A stretch of DNA of 64,000 bases from Polytrichum commune (taxonomy: Eukaryota > Streptophyta > Polytrichopsida > Polytrichales > Polytrichaceae). Below the pieces are notes generated by a model. The model was not told the origin of the DNA. It made no database searches and worked only from the letters and a program-made list of their open reading frames with translations. The DNA lies in NCBI GenBank assembly GCA_950295325.1, contig OX485805.1:25285501-25349500 (forward strand). The letters are read 5' to 3'. Position numbers and translations under genes: made by a program. Below are positions 46,636-59,717 of this stretch, piece after piece; position 1 is the first letter of the stretch; every line of letters starts with the position of its first letter.

Positions 46636-48764
46636 TCCTCCAAGAGAGAGACCCAGCTTGACCAAATCCAATTGGGAGAAACATGCCAACATTGAAAGAA
46701 AACACCTATAATTAGGTTACTTCCAAAGAGTATCCTCCGAGCTATTTCCGCACTTTCAAACTTGGCGGGGTCGTATAATTTTTTTCTCCTCCTTATCAAC
46801 CAAATAAATTGGGTAGGTGGGCAACCAAGCAACACACCAGGTGACTTGTGGGGAAACTTGCCATAAGTACTAGGACAGGTGGTCAGCCTCACCCAAGCCC
46901 ATTGTCATCAAATGAACGCACCTCATCGGTGGAGTGATGTTATGTGACTTGAATCTACTTCTAAATTGATAAGGAAATTCAAGGTTTATTCTAGTGTTGG
47001 TCAGGTATATAGGTGAATGCAAGGTATCAACAATCAACGTCAATAAGAGTATCAAATTTGTAATACCCATCAAAGATTGATACTTGGTGGGTATGTCAAG
47101 GTGAGAGAATCTTTGTATACCCGAGATGCTATTTGGGTCAATACCATTCTAAACCATGTTGATACTATGGTGATTTTTCTTAGGTGTAAAGATTCTTCCA
47201 TGGTATACAGACCCTATTGATATTAGAAACAAAAATATCGTCAAATACCCATACCCTACTGGTATCAAAAACAGTGGAATCCCCTATTATAGATACTCAA
47301 ATATTATTAAGAAAGACAATACGAGACCAACATTGCTCTATTTGACAAATTTGCATATGTAGATACATGTCATGTGAGCATCATAAGTTCCCGTATATGA
47401 TAGTGAACCCAAATCCCTGGCACTAGAATATCCGACTTTAAAGCAAACAATGGGTCTTGAAAGGTGCATTTAATGATACAAATGTACATGTGCTATGAAG
47501 AGCTAGACCTATTTATAGAAGGTTGTGCATGCCTCCTGATCGGCATCATGGCATCTTTGAGAGGGATATTGTTCTCTTTTTTAATTACTATATCATGGAA
47601 ATTATAGTTTCCACCCTAAAGCTAACTTATTTCTTCAATTGGAGGAACTCAAAGAAGTTGTCAACAACAAAAGTAATCAATAAGTAGCAACTAGAGTGGT
47701 GCTTGCATGACAAGTCCCTGCAAAGACCAATCTAATTAACATGGCACACTATTTTGATGCAACACCAAATTAGATGTTTTGTGTAGCTTTCATCAAACGA
47801 AGGTAAGACCCCAAACTTCATTCATATGCCAACCTCTGGATATAAACGATTAAATTGGTAACAAATGTTGAACTTGATTCCACATCATATTGCATTATTG
47901 CAACTCCCTCATGGAGCCCCAAATCGCAAGATACAATCAATAAAGTCGAACCTACATGGCTCACACAAAAATTAACTGCAAGGCACAAGATGTGAAATCT
48001 GACTTCTGACATCTATCAAGAGCAAAATGTAGTTAGAAATAAAAAAGCAGGGGATATGGAATGAGAAATGCGGAGCCTAGGGAGCCGAATAAGAGGAGCA
48101 AGGTGAAGATTTCACAGTACTTTGTGGTTGATGAGGAGCAAAACCAACATTGTATACCATGCTCATAAATATGGGGCTTCAAATGAGCACCAAGGTGAAG
48201 GCATTTCCAATGATCGGTGAGAGCCGACCGCTACTTACAGATGAACCAGTTGCGTTTGAGAAATAACTGGTTGAAGTTCAAGGCTCCAGGAATACTATGG
48301 ATCGTTTTAAGGGAATCTATAATGGAATGTACCTCGAATTAACACAAGAACAATTGAAAGATCACAACATGTAACCAGTTGGACTTGGAAACAATGGGAT
48401 CTTGATCAATTGTGCCCAAAAATCTCCCCAGACGCTGGGCATTGCAAATCCAAGTGCATGGTGAGTGTGCGTGTAAAGACCGGCAGAAGAATCCGCTGCA
48501 ATTTAGTGATCACTTTGACTCCACCTTCGTCTACCCTTGGAATGTCCTTCTCTTGAAGCTATTCATAGTTTTAGGTTCAATCCTGCAAAGCAAGCACCAA
48601 TGCATAATGTGGTCAATGTTATTCACTCTATTTTGAATGACAAACGTCCCTGGAATTTTAATAGCTCGAGCATCATAATTTGATGCACTCATGGCATGGC
48701 ACGGTACCCAAAACTACAATAAATATCTTAGTGTGGCCCACACTCTTTATCATCAACACAAACA
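46636..48764. other. AT-rich spacer right of the MITE/hAT complex
   Basis: No gene, RNA or repeat structure recognised. Confidence 0.4.
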
Positions 48765-49585
48765 AGAAAGAACACATAGAGGGTTTTGAATACTAACATG
48801 ACTCCTAGAATTAAACAAGTCGTACACCATAGCCTGATAGGAGGTTGGGCGAAAAATAATTCAAAAAATCAAGCCCAATTTTTTTTGAAATTAATAAGTC
48901 AAATGGCCTAAATGGAAGGAAAATAATCATTTAAAAAAAAGTCAAAGTATTAGGAAATTTCTCAACACTCGATACTTTCTCAATTTTATCAATGGGATGA
49001 ACCATATGATTGATTTATCTCTGTCTCTTAGCCAAGTTTGTAAATTTCTAAACATGATCACACAACAATATAATACATTGCTCACAACCTTAATTAGCAC
49101 ACTAAAAAGACTTAACCTCAACCCTAAAGGTTAACATCACGAACTTAACTGCAATGAATGAACGCATAAGTTACTATACATCCTACAATAGTTTAAGCAA
49201 GTCGTAGCTTAATTCTCAAAGAAGTGAGCTAATTGGGAGAGGAAGAGGGGGATGACAATAATAGAACAATTCAAAATGAAAACCAATTTAGACCCATCCA
49301 CTTGAGCTACCCAATTAACAATAGTTGGTCAAGTTGATGTGAATGTCACCTCGGCAATAATTTATTCTAGATCACATTTCTCAAGTACCTAGTGTAAGGA
49401 TGTCGTTTGCAGTCATCCAAGCTTACTAGAAGATGTGCAATTATAATGTGCAATATAACCATAAAGAGTTAAGATTGGTACAATAGTGAAGAGCTTGTAA
49501 TGCACTACAATTAAATTGAGAGATGGTTGAGATTCTTGAACTATTTTACATCATGTTTTAGCATTAACTCTAGATACTCAATTAA
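48765..49585. repeat. dispersed duplicated block, copy B (partner 22,918-23,725)
   Basis: Collinear with copy A through the landmarks listed for that copy, with scattered substitutions and small indels such as an added ttataatgtgcaa near 49,440. Non-coding. Confidence 0.85.
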
Positions 49586-49913
49586 TAGAAGTGGCAAGGT
49601 TGAACCTTCATACCCCCCAGGAAGTCCACCAGAAGCCCAATGAGTTGACAACCTGTACAGAAAGCAAGCAAAGCTCTTATTGGTATATCTGCTAAATCTC
49701 TCCAAGGGAGTTACTGGAATTTTTGTATTATATGTGATTTGAATCTGACTAGCATTAATGTCAAATCACATATCATTCAAATCATATTCAGGACGCAGGA
49801 TTTGAATCTGATTAATATTGGCTGGCTCAATTTAGCGTTGGTGTAACATGAGGCAGGGTTTAATCTGATTACAAACCTCAAATTTAGCGCTGGCTGGCTT
49901 GATCCCACATGAC

Positions 49914-50990
49914 TTAAAAACGTCGAATGAATTCTTCAAAAATATAAATCCATTTGGAGCTATCCTCCACATTGTTGAAGAGTCCAGGGAGCGTCAGGAT
50001 AAGTTCTGGTTCATTTGTATACGATGTTGTTACTCTTCCAAATAACCAATCACCTCTATTGTGTGAATTGCAATCACTCTCCAGTTGTTTCCGTTTCCTC
50101 CATAGTGCTAGAAGATGAAGCAGGAGAAGTCCAAACTCTTTGTCCATGGCTTGAGGTTGGAAATAAAGCACGGTCCATAGCCTGTAACCATATCCTTCAC
50201 TCTGGGGATAAAGACATCATCTTCAACTGGACTTTTGGTATGCAGATTGATCGCTAACGAGGTTAATGTTGACTTCAGTAGAGTATGAAAAATGGCTAGA
50301 GATGTGTCCAATTTCTGAGGTATCCTATGAACTATCAATCTCTTCACAGGGGGCCACTTGTCCGCTGTCACCACCAAGCCCAGATTCACCTCCGTGGAAT
50401 GCCATAGCCCAGGCCCAATATCTAGAACACCCAGCTTTTTGCACTTGTGTAGTTGAGCCTTTCAGAACTCCCAACCATTTTCCATCTTCACCAAGAGCCA
50501 TGCAGGGAATATCAAGGAAGACTTTCTCTACATTCCGACTCGTCCTGATTATTTTGACGACTGTATCAAAAGTAGAGGCTCCGTAGAGCACCTCCTGCAA
50601 ACTACAAATATTCTTCAGCTCCAACCTCATCATTTCTGGAACTTCTAAGTTGAATGCAATGAACTGCAAGCTGGGAGCATTGAGGCTCAATTTTTGGGGC
50701 ACTGCATCTTCAGCTGCAACTTCACAAGATTAGGTCAACAGATGGTCACATCCTTGGTCATGCTTGATAGGCCTCGGCACAGAACCTTCATGCATCGCAT
50801 TGTTAAGCTTGTCATCAAAGGCATTTCTTGCAGGTCTTGTGTACCAATGAACATATTCCTCAGATCTAAGGTCTTCAATAATTTGTCTGTCAACAACAGA
50901 TTTACAAAGGACAACAACAGTCAATTTTTCAACTAAATGACACGATGGTCTACTGATGACGTACCAACGATCCTGCCAACATGACACCGT
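49914..50990 (-). pseudogene. degraded LRR-like (F-box/LRR-type) gene relic
   Basis: Minus-strand pieces read as leucine-rich repeats: LLKTLDLRNMFIG, LVKLQLKMQCP, LSLNAPSLQFIAFNLEVPEMMRLELKNICSLQEV and LTSLAINLHTKSP. The pattern of alternating LxLxN and SLQ/SLT strands recalls the LRR part of plant F-box/LRR proteins, without an F-box in view. The frame is broken by a TGA at 50,735-50,737 (protein continues in the same frame), a one-base change in an A run near 50,700, and further frame changes near 50,390 and 50,150. It ends with KWIYIFEEFIRRF before a stop at 49,914. Another LRR protein class is possible. Confidence 0.42.
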
Positions 50991-52074
50991 CTAACTAGCT
51001 AATTATCATTACAAGTGGGATATTACAACGGTAATCTCAAATGTCTTTTGATCTTATTTGCAGAAAGAGTCACTCATAATTCTATGAGAGTAGTTTCAAA
51101 ATATGTGTCCTTAGCATGATGGCATGCTGTCCGAAGTCCACCATGCACAGATGGTGTAAAGTATCTTTCGCAAAAAGTATTTATTGCCTCATATGCAATG
51201 GATTACTCAACCAATGGTCTGTCTTTCTCCTCTCACCCTCTTAAACATAGTTTAATTGTAGTCTTGGTTCAATTTCAATGCGGAGTTGGACCAAAAAGCG
51301 TTTATCCTTTAGAAAATTTACAAATTAATTCGTAGGACCTAAATGTTAGGAAAAGCTTAGAGATGCAATAGGGTAGGTATAATGACATTTTAGGATGGAA
51401 GGATACATCTTTAATCGTAGATTTGATGTATTCAACATGTTTCCTAGTTCATTAAAGTATGACAAAATTGGAATTTGTAGGCCTAGTCGGCAACATCGTG
51501 CGTACTACATTGGTGGATGCACTATCCTATAGTGATGGAAAAAAAAATTCACCTTTTAGTGGATGAAAAATGTAGATGACGGGTTTTTGTTGCTTCCCAT
51601 GTGCTTCCACACTCCTCAGGCTTGGTGTTTTGAGGGTTTGCACATATGTTTGTTGCTTTCATGGTTGCGTGCTTTGAGGATTAGGCGCAATAATTTCTTC
51701 AAGGTTGCTTCAAGGTTCAAGGGTGCTTGGTGCTCTCCTTTGATTTGTCCAAGTTTTTTTTAATTTTTAATTTTTAATATATACATATTATTAAAATTAT
51801 AAATCGCTCTTGGATTCCACACCTACATGGCAATTGCACCACTACAATTATCCACATTTTAACATAACTAACTTTCTCCCTATCGGAAGGGAAAAAAAAA
51901 CTTATATTGTGACTTGTTTGTTAGTGTTAGAGGAGAAAGTTGATTTGGGTAACACTTGATGATGCTACAAACATCAACAAATATTTTATTCCTCTCTGTA
52001 TTTACAGAATAATAGTTGTACATCATATTGTCATCCATCCATTGAAAAAACCCTTATTCTGATACAACGAAGCA
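50991..52074. other. spacer between the LRR relic and duplicon B
   Basis: No supported feature. A T-rich/AATTTTT low-complexity run lies at about 51,758-51,790. Confidence 0.35.
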
Positions 52075-52238
52075 TATGAATGTCCTCCTCATGTAACTCT
52101 ACTATAGTATATCTGAGGTCAATTATCTTTCGGTTTGTCAGTTTACTCATGTCTAACAACTGACATAGCTATTCACAACGCCAAAAAATGATAGTATTCA
52201 CTGCATGTAAATCTCCAAGGCCTTGCAAACTAGTCAGT

Positions 52239-55200
52239 TCATTGTTTCCAGAGGCGTCGACAACTTCTAATTGCTCCAGATCCACTGAGGTTTGGTATCT
52301 CTGTTATGCCCAAGCCAGGAATTTTCACCTCACGAAGATACTGAAGCCCAGTAACACTAGGAAGCTTTGACAATCGTCGGCAACCACTTAAACTTAATGA
52401 TTTCAAACCAACCAAGCCCTCCAATCCTGGAACTTCATCTATATCCAAAGAAATACATTTCAATGTATGAAGGCGCTTCAGAGCAGTAAGACTCGGCAAC
52501 TTCGAAAGTTTCCGATTCTCTATCAAGACCAATGATAGTAAGCTAACCAGGCGGTCTAGTCCACAAACTTCAACCAATCTCCAACACCAACTTATAATGA
52601 GCGATTTTAGGTTGGGCCCTAATCTCACAATTACCAACGCCTCAATGCTGGTAAGCTCTACCTTTTGCAGAGATGTACAGCCCTTCAAATCCAAGTCTGA
52701 AGTGTAAACTTTCCTGAGCTTGAGCGATACCAAGTTGGTGCACAAAGCAAGGACATGCCGCTCAAACACAACAGCAGCATGCACTTCCAGAACTTTAAGT
52801 GCTGCTGGTAGTTGTCCTACAGAAGCTCCACGCTCCCCACGGCCACAAACCATCTTGAAATAAGTCAAGGTTTTTAGCCCTTCCAAGCCCTCAATTGAAA
52901 ACTTCGATGCAGAAATTCCAACTTCTGTTTTCACAGTTAAGCTTCTCAACCGAATGAGGTCTTTGAAATTCAAAACTCCAGATAATTCGTACTCAAAATC
53001 TAGCTTCAAGACCACAAGGTTGGTGCAATATTTCCATTCCATCATCCTTAAACTCATAATCCCGGATTTCTTCATAATTCCATAAGTCTCCGAAATACAA
53101 ACTCGTGTCAACTTCTTCCAACTACTCCTTGACTCCTCCTCGAGCTGTGTAGGAAGTGCATCCGTAGCATACACCCACCTCCGCTCCTCCATGTCCGAGG
53201 CCATTAATTTCCCTTCCGCTTCCAATGTTGCAAACTCACGATGCAGATTATGTATGCTCACTTCCCCAGAGCTCATCTCGGCCTGCTCCAACAAGGCACT
53301 ATCCACCAGATGCCGCAACTACAATTCCATCACAAAACAATCACATTTCAATCCATCAAACACGGGCATCAAATTTCCATGTAAACCCTCCAAATCATTG
53401 AATCCAAAATCTCTCAAAACTTCCTATTCTCATAACTTCCTATTCTCATGCTTAACCATATTCATACTTCCATTATAGTTCAACCTATCTCTCCAATGAT
53501 TATGATGTTTGACAAACGTAAGCCTTTGAATTGTGCATTTTGTATGTTCTACAAGGATTGCTCGTCAATCTTGAAGGAGCTGCAATCCAAGAAATATTCT
53601 ATTAATAAGTACAAAACAATTGAAACTTCTATTAAGATCTTAAGATAAATTAAGATCTTCTTATATTTATATTCTTGTTTGGACTTGAGGAAACAAAGAG
53701 GGGGATTGACTGCATACCCATTCTTCAATCACTTTCTCCTCCTTATTGTGAACAAGACTCAACCACTCCATCAAATCCTGCTTGCAGTCGTAAGTACTTG
53801 ATGGGGAAAACATTGTTAAATCCATAAATAACTCTTGCTCCCTTTTAGGCAATCGGTCCAAATTGCTTCTAAGAATAATAAACAAAGGATTTACTGGTTC
53901 TTGCGAATTGCTGGATTCTTTGAGTTTTTGTAAGTCCTTCATCCACACCGAAGGTTCTTTACCTCCATATTGTAGAAAAGCACCCAAGGCTTTCAATGAT
54001 AATGGATGATAATGCGAACCTCGACCTTCACCCTTGCCAAAGTAGCAACTTTTGATACACTCCTCAATAGCATCTACATCTTCCGTATTTTCAAACGTTT
54101 TTCCATTTGCTGCATGGTACAAAAACAACTTTCTTGCATCATCCTTGTCAAGTTCAGGCATCTCAAAACATGCACTTTCATCTATGTTAAGACTTTCGAG
54201 AGTCTTTTTAAAGCGGGATGTTATAATCACCCAACTTCCCTCAACAAAAGGTGCTCGAAGAAACAATTTCCCTTGCTCCAATGATTCAAAATCATCCCAA
54301 ACGTTGTCTATGGTTAGGAAGGATTTTTGCTTCCAAATCTCAAATTTCAAAAGGACGTCTTCACACTGCAAATACACCCAAATCATGAGTGGAAGGCACA
54401 ATAAAAGCCTTTGGGGTCCAACACATTGTACATCTTCTCCTAGAACAAAAATAGATTGGAATAGTATATTTAGAGCATTAAATGGACAAAAGAATATCAA
54501 GTGAAACATTGGGAGTTGCTTTGCGACTTTTTTGACAACATGGTGGAATTCAATACTCTAATTTTTCTATTTAGTCCTTGTCAACATCTCATTCAAGAAA
54601 TTAGCATCCTAAGTTGCCTTCATTTGCATGTAATCTTGAGGTAAGCAGTAGTCGTCTTACTAACTCATGAAGCTCACATGCTTCATATTGAATTCATGAA
54701 AATGTTTATGACTTTAAAGAACAAATACCTTGTCCTCCCCCACTTCTTGAACAACCTCCGCACTTGTATTTGTCAATGTGGTCAATACCTTCTTCACTAA
54801 CTGGTGTTTACTTTGCTTTCCCAATTCCACATGGCACACCTTCCCATCAAATTCTCCATCCATTTCGTTACACATCATCTTGCAGATTTGAGTCTTTCCC
54901 ATTCCGCCCACACCATACAAGCCAATCACACGTACGCCTGGAATCTTGGTGGAATTTGGAGTGTTTCCAAAATGGTCTCGTATAACCTATTCAAGTCACA
55001 TCATAATGTCCACCAAATTAGAACTCCATGTTAGTTTGAAGGGCTTAAACTAGAATTATTTTAATGACATTGAGTCATTCTGCTCAGAACGGAAAGAAAC
55101 AACCTTGCGTTTATACAAAATATAGTTATAGTTCCAGATTTTAGTATTAATGATATTATATTGAACAAACAAATTCTTCTTGAAGACCGACATAATGATT

Positions 55201-56228
55201 AAAGATCGCGAATTTGGTTTCAATATTGTTGCAAAGTCAAGAGTGCAAGAGTGATTGATCCAAATTGTAGCATTGAGACACCATACATCATGCTTTCATC
55301 CAAAGGTTAGCATACAAATTACAATCTTTAAAATAACATTTTCAAACCAATCCCACAAAATTAATGTTTTAAGTGAAATAGATTACATGCATGGAATGAT
55401 TGAGAAAATTATGCATCAATTTATTTATGATTGAGAAAACAATGCATCGTAGCTTAAATTTGGAACGTACATGTACATTTATAGTTCCAGTCTAACTAAC
55501 AAATTATGGAAAACATGGATCAACCAAGAATTAACCTTCAAGAATATCATCAATTATATTACCTGGCATAATTTTGAGCGCCCTTGAACATGCGATTCAT
55601 CATATTGAATGTCTGATGGAATAGACTTGCAGATATTTGACACAATCTCATTTCGATAAGCAACAACTTCTTTTGAGTGTCGGTCATACACCAAACCATT
55701 GAAAGCACCAAACAACTTCATAGATTCTTTCCATTCACCCAATTTGATTCGGTCATCAGCTTTGGCCATCGTCTCCCACTCCTTGAACCATATCTTTTGT
55801 GTACAATTATCAGAAAATTCTTCCACATTGAGCCCAAAAAAAAGAGGAAGAATCTTCAAACTTGGATCTTTTTTAGTTGCTTGCATGAAGCCATTGAGTT
55901 CAATCATTGGCCACTTTGATGAAAAGTACTCCTTAGAAACCACCACCACCATCATTTTGCAACGTGCTACAGCAACTTTGATAAGATTTGGAAACCTTTC
56001 TCCCTTCGGCAAGCTCGAAGGTCGTTTGTCAAAAAATGGAAAGCGATGGCGGCTCTCTAGGTCCACACACAATTGCTCTACAAATTCCTTTTGAACTCCA
56101 CTATGGCTCAAGAATATGTTATGATGTTGGAGCAATATTGGGTCCTCATGCTTGAGATGAATTGACCTGTGTTGGCAAGCGAAAGGCATTTCAAAATTTT
56201 CAAGGTGCAAAATACATTGAAGCCACAT
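52239..56228 (-). pseudogene. TIR-NB-ARC-LRR (TNL) immune receptor, copy 2, frameshifted and 3'-truncated
   Basis: Same four-exon structure as copy 1: 56,228-55,563 (TIR, 222 codons), 54,986-54,729, 54,365-53,718 and 53,318-52,239; exons 2 and 3 have identical lengths (258 and 648 bp) in both copies. The TIR keeps SKWPMIEL (Glu110); NB-ARC keeps GVGGMGKT and FLTIDNVWDD. The winged-helix MHD-like motif reads SIHNLHREF, so the Asp present in copy 1 (SIHD) is Asn here. The position of the copy-1 stop is open (Met codon). An extra base near 52,279 shifts the LRR frame, giving a short novel tail and a stop at 52,239 (predicted 883 residues). LRR homology continues out of frame to about 52,075, where the duplicon ends. 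It may still encode a TIR-NB-ARC protein with a shortened LRR. Confidence 0.9.
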
Positions 56229-58835
56229 AAGGACAAATACACGACAATATATTGAATGAATAGGAAAATAGGAAAACTCCTTCTCAATCCTACAACCAAC
56301 TTGATGGATTTACCTGTCGACCTTCCCTCTTTTGATAAATGTAGCCATCTTCCGAGTGAATGTTTATTCAAAAAGTGGTGTAAAAACCTGAAAATCAACC
56401 ATGTCAATTGGCAGATCATCATACTACAATCTCCTACATAGTCTAGACAACGCAATTCTACAAATGTGCACCATAAACAAATAAACTATATTTTAGAGAC
56501 ATGTTTTCAACAAGTTTGGAGTGACCATGTCACAAAGTCTTGCAAGGATCAAAGCTTAACAAAACGGCTTGCACAACCATTCAAACATTGCAAACTGTGC
56601 TTGTTCTAGTGCATAGAGTTTGCAAGGTAGGTCGCTCAGAACCTAAAAGGCAGAGAGAGATGGGGTCCCCTCTGTACCACTCATCCCAAACGTGTATCAA
56701 AAGAAACCATACCAATATCAAAGGCAACCAACCATCCCCTGCAATTAGTCACACTTCAGAACCATGCAGCAGACTAAACTTCACACTCACTCTTCACAGC
56801 TTCAAGAAAATTTCAGATGTAGAGAACTGAGAACAACCTGTGAAAGGAGAACAGGAACGACTCCTCTGCTCTTCGAATTTGATTTCTTTTACTGCGCAAG
56901 AAGGTTGCCACAAAATTTGTGATTGGGATGTGTAGCTCCACACCATAGCCGTGTCTGTAAAATCAAACTTTCAGTACTTGCCCTTTCACAAGTTACAACA
57001 AATGAAGTGTTACACCGATCTCCATAGCCGGAGCTGATGGGAGATATATATTAGTGAAATAGGTTGTAAGGATAGAGTTTCAAACAAACAGAACACACTC
57101 CGCTCCTGTTTGTGGGGGACCCTAGGTTAATCGAGACTAGATCATCAGAACTCGTACCCCTCCCTGGTGCCAAAAAGGTTCAACCAAAATAAAAGCAACA
57201 CAGGGGATCCACGTTATGAGAAAAAGTAAGTGCAACCCGACCACATGGCTCAAGTGCAGACTTATGCATAATGCCTGCCAAGTGCAAAAGAAAACTCCTC
57301 TGGAAGAAGGTCTTCCTCTTATAAACGTTTGCAGACAGCGTTGTGGTGACTAACGCATTTATTTGTGGCTGCCTTCCCATCTCAAGATTCTAAGTTAACA
57401 AGTTTCACAGTGACGAACCTACTTGCAAGTCATTTTCTCCTACTCGCTACAGGCAATGGTCCACATGTTGGTTGAGATTCACCTGCAAGTGCCACTTCCT
57501 CCCGCTTGTTCGCATAATTAAAATAAACTAGTGACAAATTAGAAGATTGCTCCACTTCTCGTGCCCCTAACCAAGAAAATACCACTTGGAAGGTTTTTAT
57601 TTTCTTGATGATTTTTTAAACGGGGACACTAGAAGCAAGGGTAAAACAACCTTTCGTCAAAGGAACCCCACGAACGAAGCCCCACTAGGCAGGTGACGGG
57701 GCTATTCGCCACAACACTTAGATGCTTCATAATGGAATGCAATCATCAACTAGGTCAATCTCAAATCAGCCAATAATCACCCATAACACTTAGATGCTTG
57801 AGAAATGAAAGGTGATTGTGCATATAAGAACGATAACCAAGTACTACTCTTGTGAAACCTGGAATTTAAGCAACTCACCTTGCTTACAAATCAAATATGG
57901 TGCAGATTCATGAAGAGAGTTGGAGATCAAAGCCCCCACAAGTGTCGACGGCTGCCAAAATCACCCAACTTGGCCCATAGATTAACATCCCTTGCATCCC
58001 AACCTCGCAGTATACTATTACTATTAGCCAAGCACAAAAGTTAAACTACCGGTACAGGACTTTGTGCACTCACACTTGCAGTTGGTATTTCTGATTGCTT
58101 ACAAATGAGAACTTGTCACATCTAGTCTAACCTGTATACATGACACAACACATACCAATACTTTCAAGTCTTCCCTAGTCTCAGTTGTCTAGACAGATCT
58201 CATTTCCGACTATGGCCACTCTAGTCACCCATGAAACTTAGATGCTTGAGAAATGAAAGGTGGTTGTGTATTTAACATCAATAACCAAGTACTACTCTTG
58301 TGGAACCTCGAATTTAATACTCACCTTGCTAACAAATCAAATCCGGTGCAGATTTATGAAGGGAGTCAGACATCGAAGCCCCCACCATTATTGATGGCTA
58401 CATAATTAATTTGGCCCTTCAATTCACATCCCTCGCATCCCAACCTCCTAATACAATATGTACATATATCAAGTTAGACCAAGCCGTGGTAGCTTTGAGC
58501 CTTTAAGATATGAATGACAATGGTGATTTGTGCAAGCTACACATGGTCGAACAATTGTTTGGATTATGTCAAGATAAACTATAAATATCACGAGAGAAAG
58601 ATGAGGTCGGCCTAGGGGATGCTATGAATGAGAGAGGGTTCACTCTAGGTTTAGCTTGTCTGTAAATCGACTTGTGCACTATCATAGAATAATCAGTCGG
58701 TGTATTAACGTGTTTTGTGCCAAGTCTAAGAGAATTAGTCCCTATACTCTATTTCTATACTCCATATCCAATGTACAGTGGGGTGACACCGAAATTGGCA
58801 CCTTGTGCAATTCCAAGGATAGTGCCCACATTGTT
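56229..58835. promoter_or_regulatory. 5' flank of TNL copy 2, otherwise gene-less
   Basis: Conserved with the flank of copy 1 (19.2-21.3 kb) apart from insertions. No coding sequence is supported. A direct repeat of cttagatgcttgagaaatgaaagg occurs at about 57,788 and 58,238. Confidence 0.3.
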
Positions 58836-59275
58836 GCCAACTTTGACACCCTCCCGAGCGCTGGAAAATTGTTACTTATACATGAAATTTTAGACACAAA
58901 ATCATTGTTGTGTTGAGAACATGTGTACCAAATTTCAAAGCTAGAAAATTGATTTAGAAAAAGATATTCAAGATTTACTAACAAGGGGTAGCTGTAAGAA
59001 ATGTTTCACAGCTGCCAACTTTGACACCCTCCCAAGGATTGAAGAATTTTTTTTTTCACATGGAATTTTTGGAGTAGGAACATCTTTATGTTGTTTACAC
59101 ATGGGAAAAAAATTCAAGTCCAAAAGACCCACCAAAAAAATGATATTCCAAATCTACCAACAGGTGTAGTTGTGAGAAACAAAGGGAAGAATCGTTTCAC
59201 AACTTCCAACTTTGACAGCCTCCCTAGGGCTGAGAATCTGTTATTTCAATATGAAATTTTTGTCAAGTGGATTGG
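58836..59275. repeat. tandem repeat, unit 178-191 bp, about 2.4 copies
   Basis: ccaactttgaca(c/g)cctccc starts at 58,837, 59,015 and 59,206; each unit continues with gaattttt/gaaattttt, tagaaaattg or ccaaaa, and a gtgagaaa...gtttcaca end. It is absent from duplicon A, so it arose after, or was lost following, the duplication. Confidence 0.75.
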
Positions 59276-59307
59276 ATGAGTGACACCTAATAAAAGGAGC
59301 TTCTATT

Positions 59308-59717
59308 CACTACACTAAATAATGTATTTATTGTCACCAATTTTATTTTTCTTGCTTGACACTCAATGTAAACCCCCCTATAGAGTTGACCATCACTCGA
59401 TGTGAACCTAACATTATTTGTCATTCCTTGTAAAAACATTTGGACATGAGAAGTTTACAATGTTTCATTTCTTGTCACTTACTAAGTCATTTTTCATCCA
59501 AATATGAATCATCCATGACAGTATTTCATTACAAAACTGGTAGGATGAATAATGTATGCCAAACTTCATTTCAATAATTGGCAACTGGATGAACTTAAAG
59601 TAACTTGGGGTGACAATACTTGTAAACTTGTTCATACCAAGTGTCACTAGAAAATTTACCACAACAACATAAAATATCATATGACACTAATAACAATATT
59701 TAGTGTAATCGTAGTAG
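59308..59717 (+). mobile_element. CACTA-type MITE inside duplicon B
   Basis: Left end CACTACACTAAATAATG and right end ...ATATTTAGTGTAATCGTAG form imperfect inverted termini. It occupies the same flanking sequence as the MITE at 21,355 but is about twice as long, so copy A has lost its interior. It is related to the inverted element at 11,653-12,006. Confidence 0.62.

Larger units (their letters stand above)
52075..59717. repeat. duplicon B of the large direct segmental duplication (partner 15,095-21,570)
   Basis: Homology to duplicon A begins abruptly near 52,070, inside the LRR region, and runs to the CACTA-type MITE at 59,308-59,717. Relative to A it has extra sequence at about 57,168-57,360 and 57,390-57,780 and a three-copy tandem repeat at 58,836-59,275. 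The abrupt left edge explains the missing 3' end of TNL copy 2. Confidence 0.88.

Noticed and set aside
46557-46892. 111-codon minus frame next to the MITE end
   Set aside because: Part is MITE sequence (the same residues occur in a frame at 60.7 kb); no protein family recognised.
47818-48012. 64-codon minus frame in spacer
   Set aside because: Short, no motif, no splice context; indistinguishable from chance.
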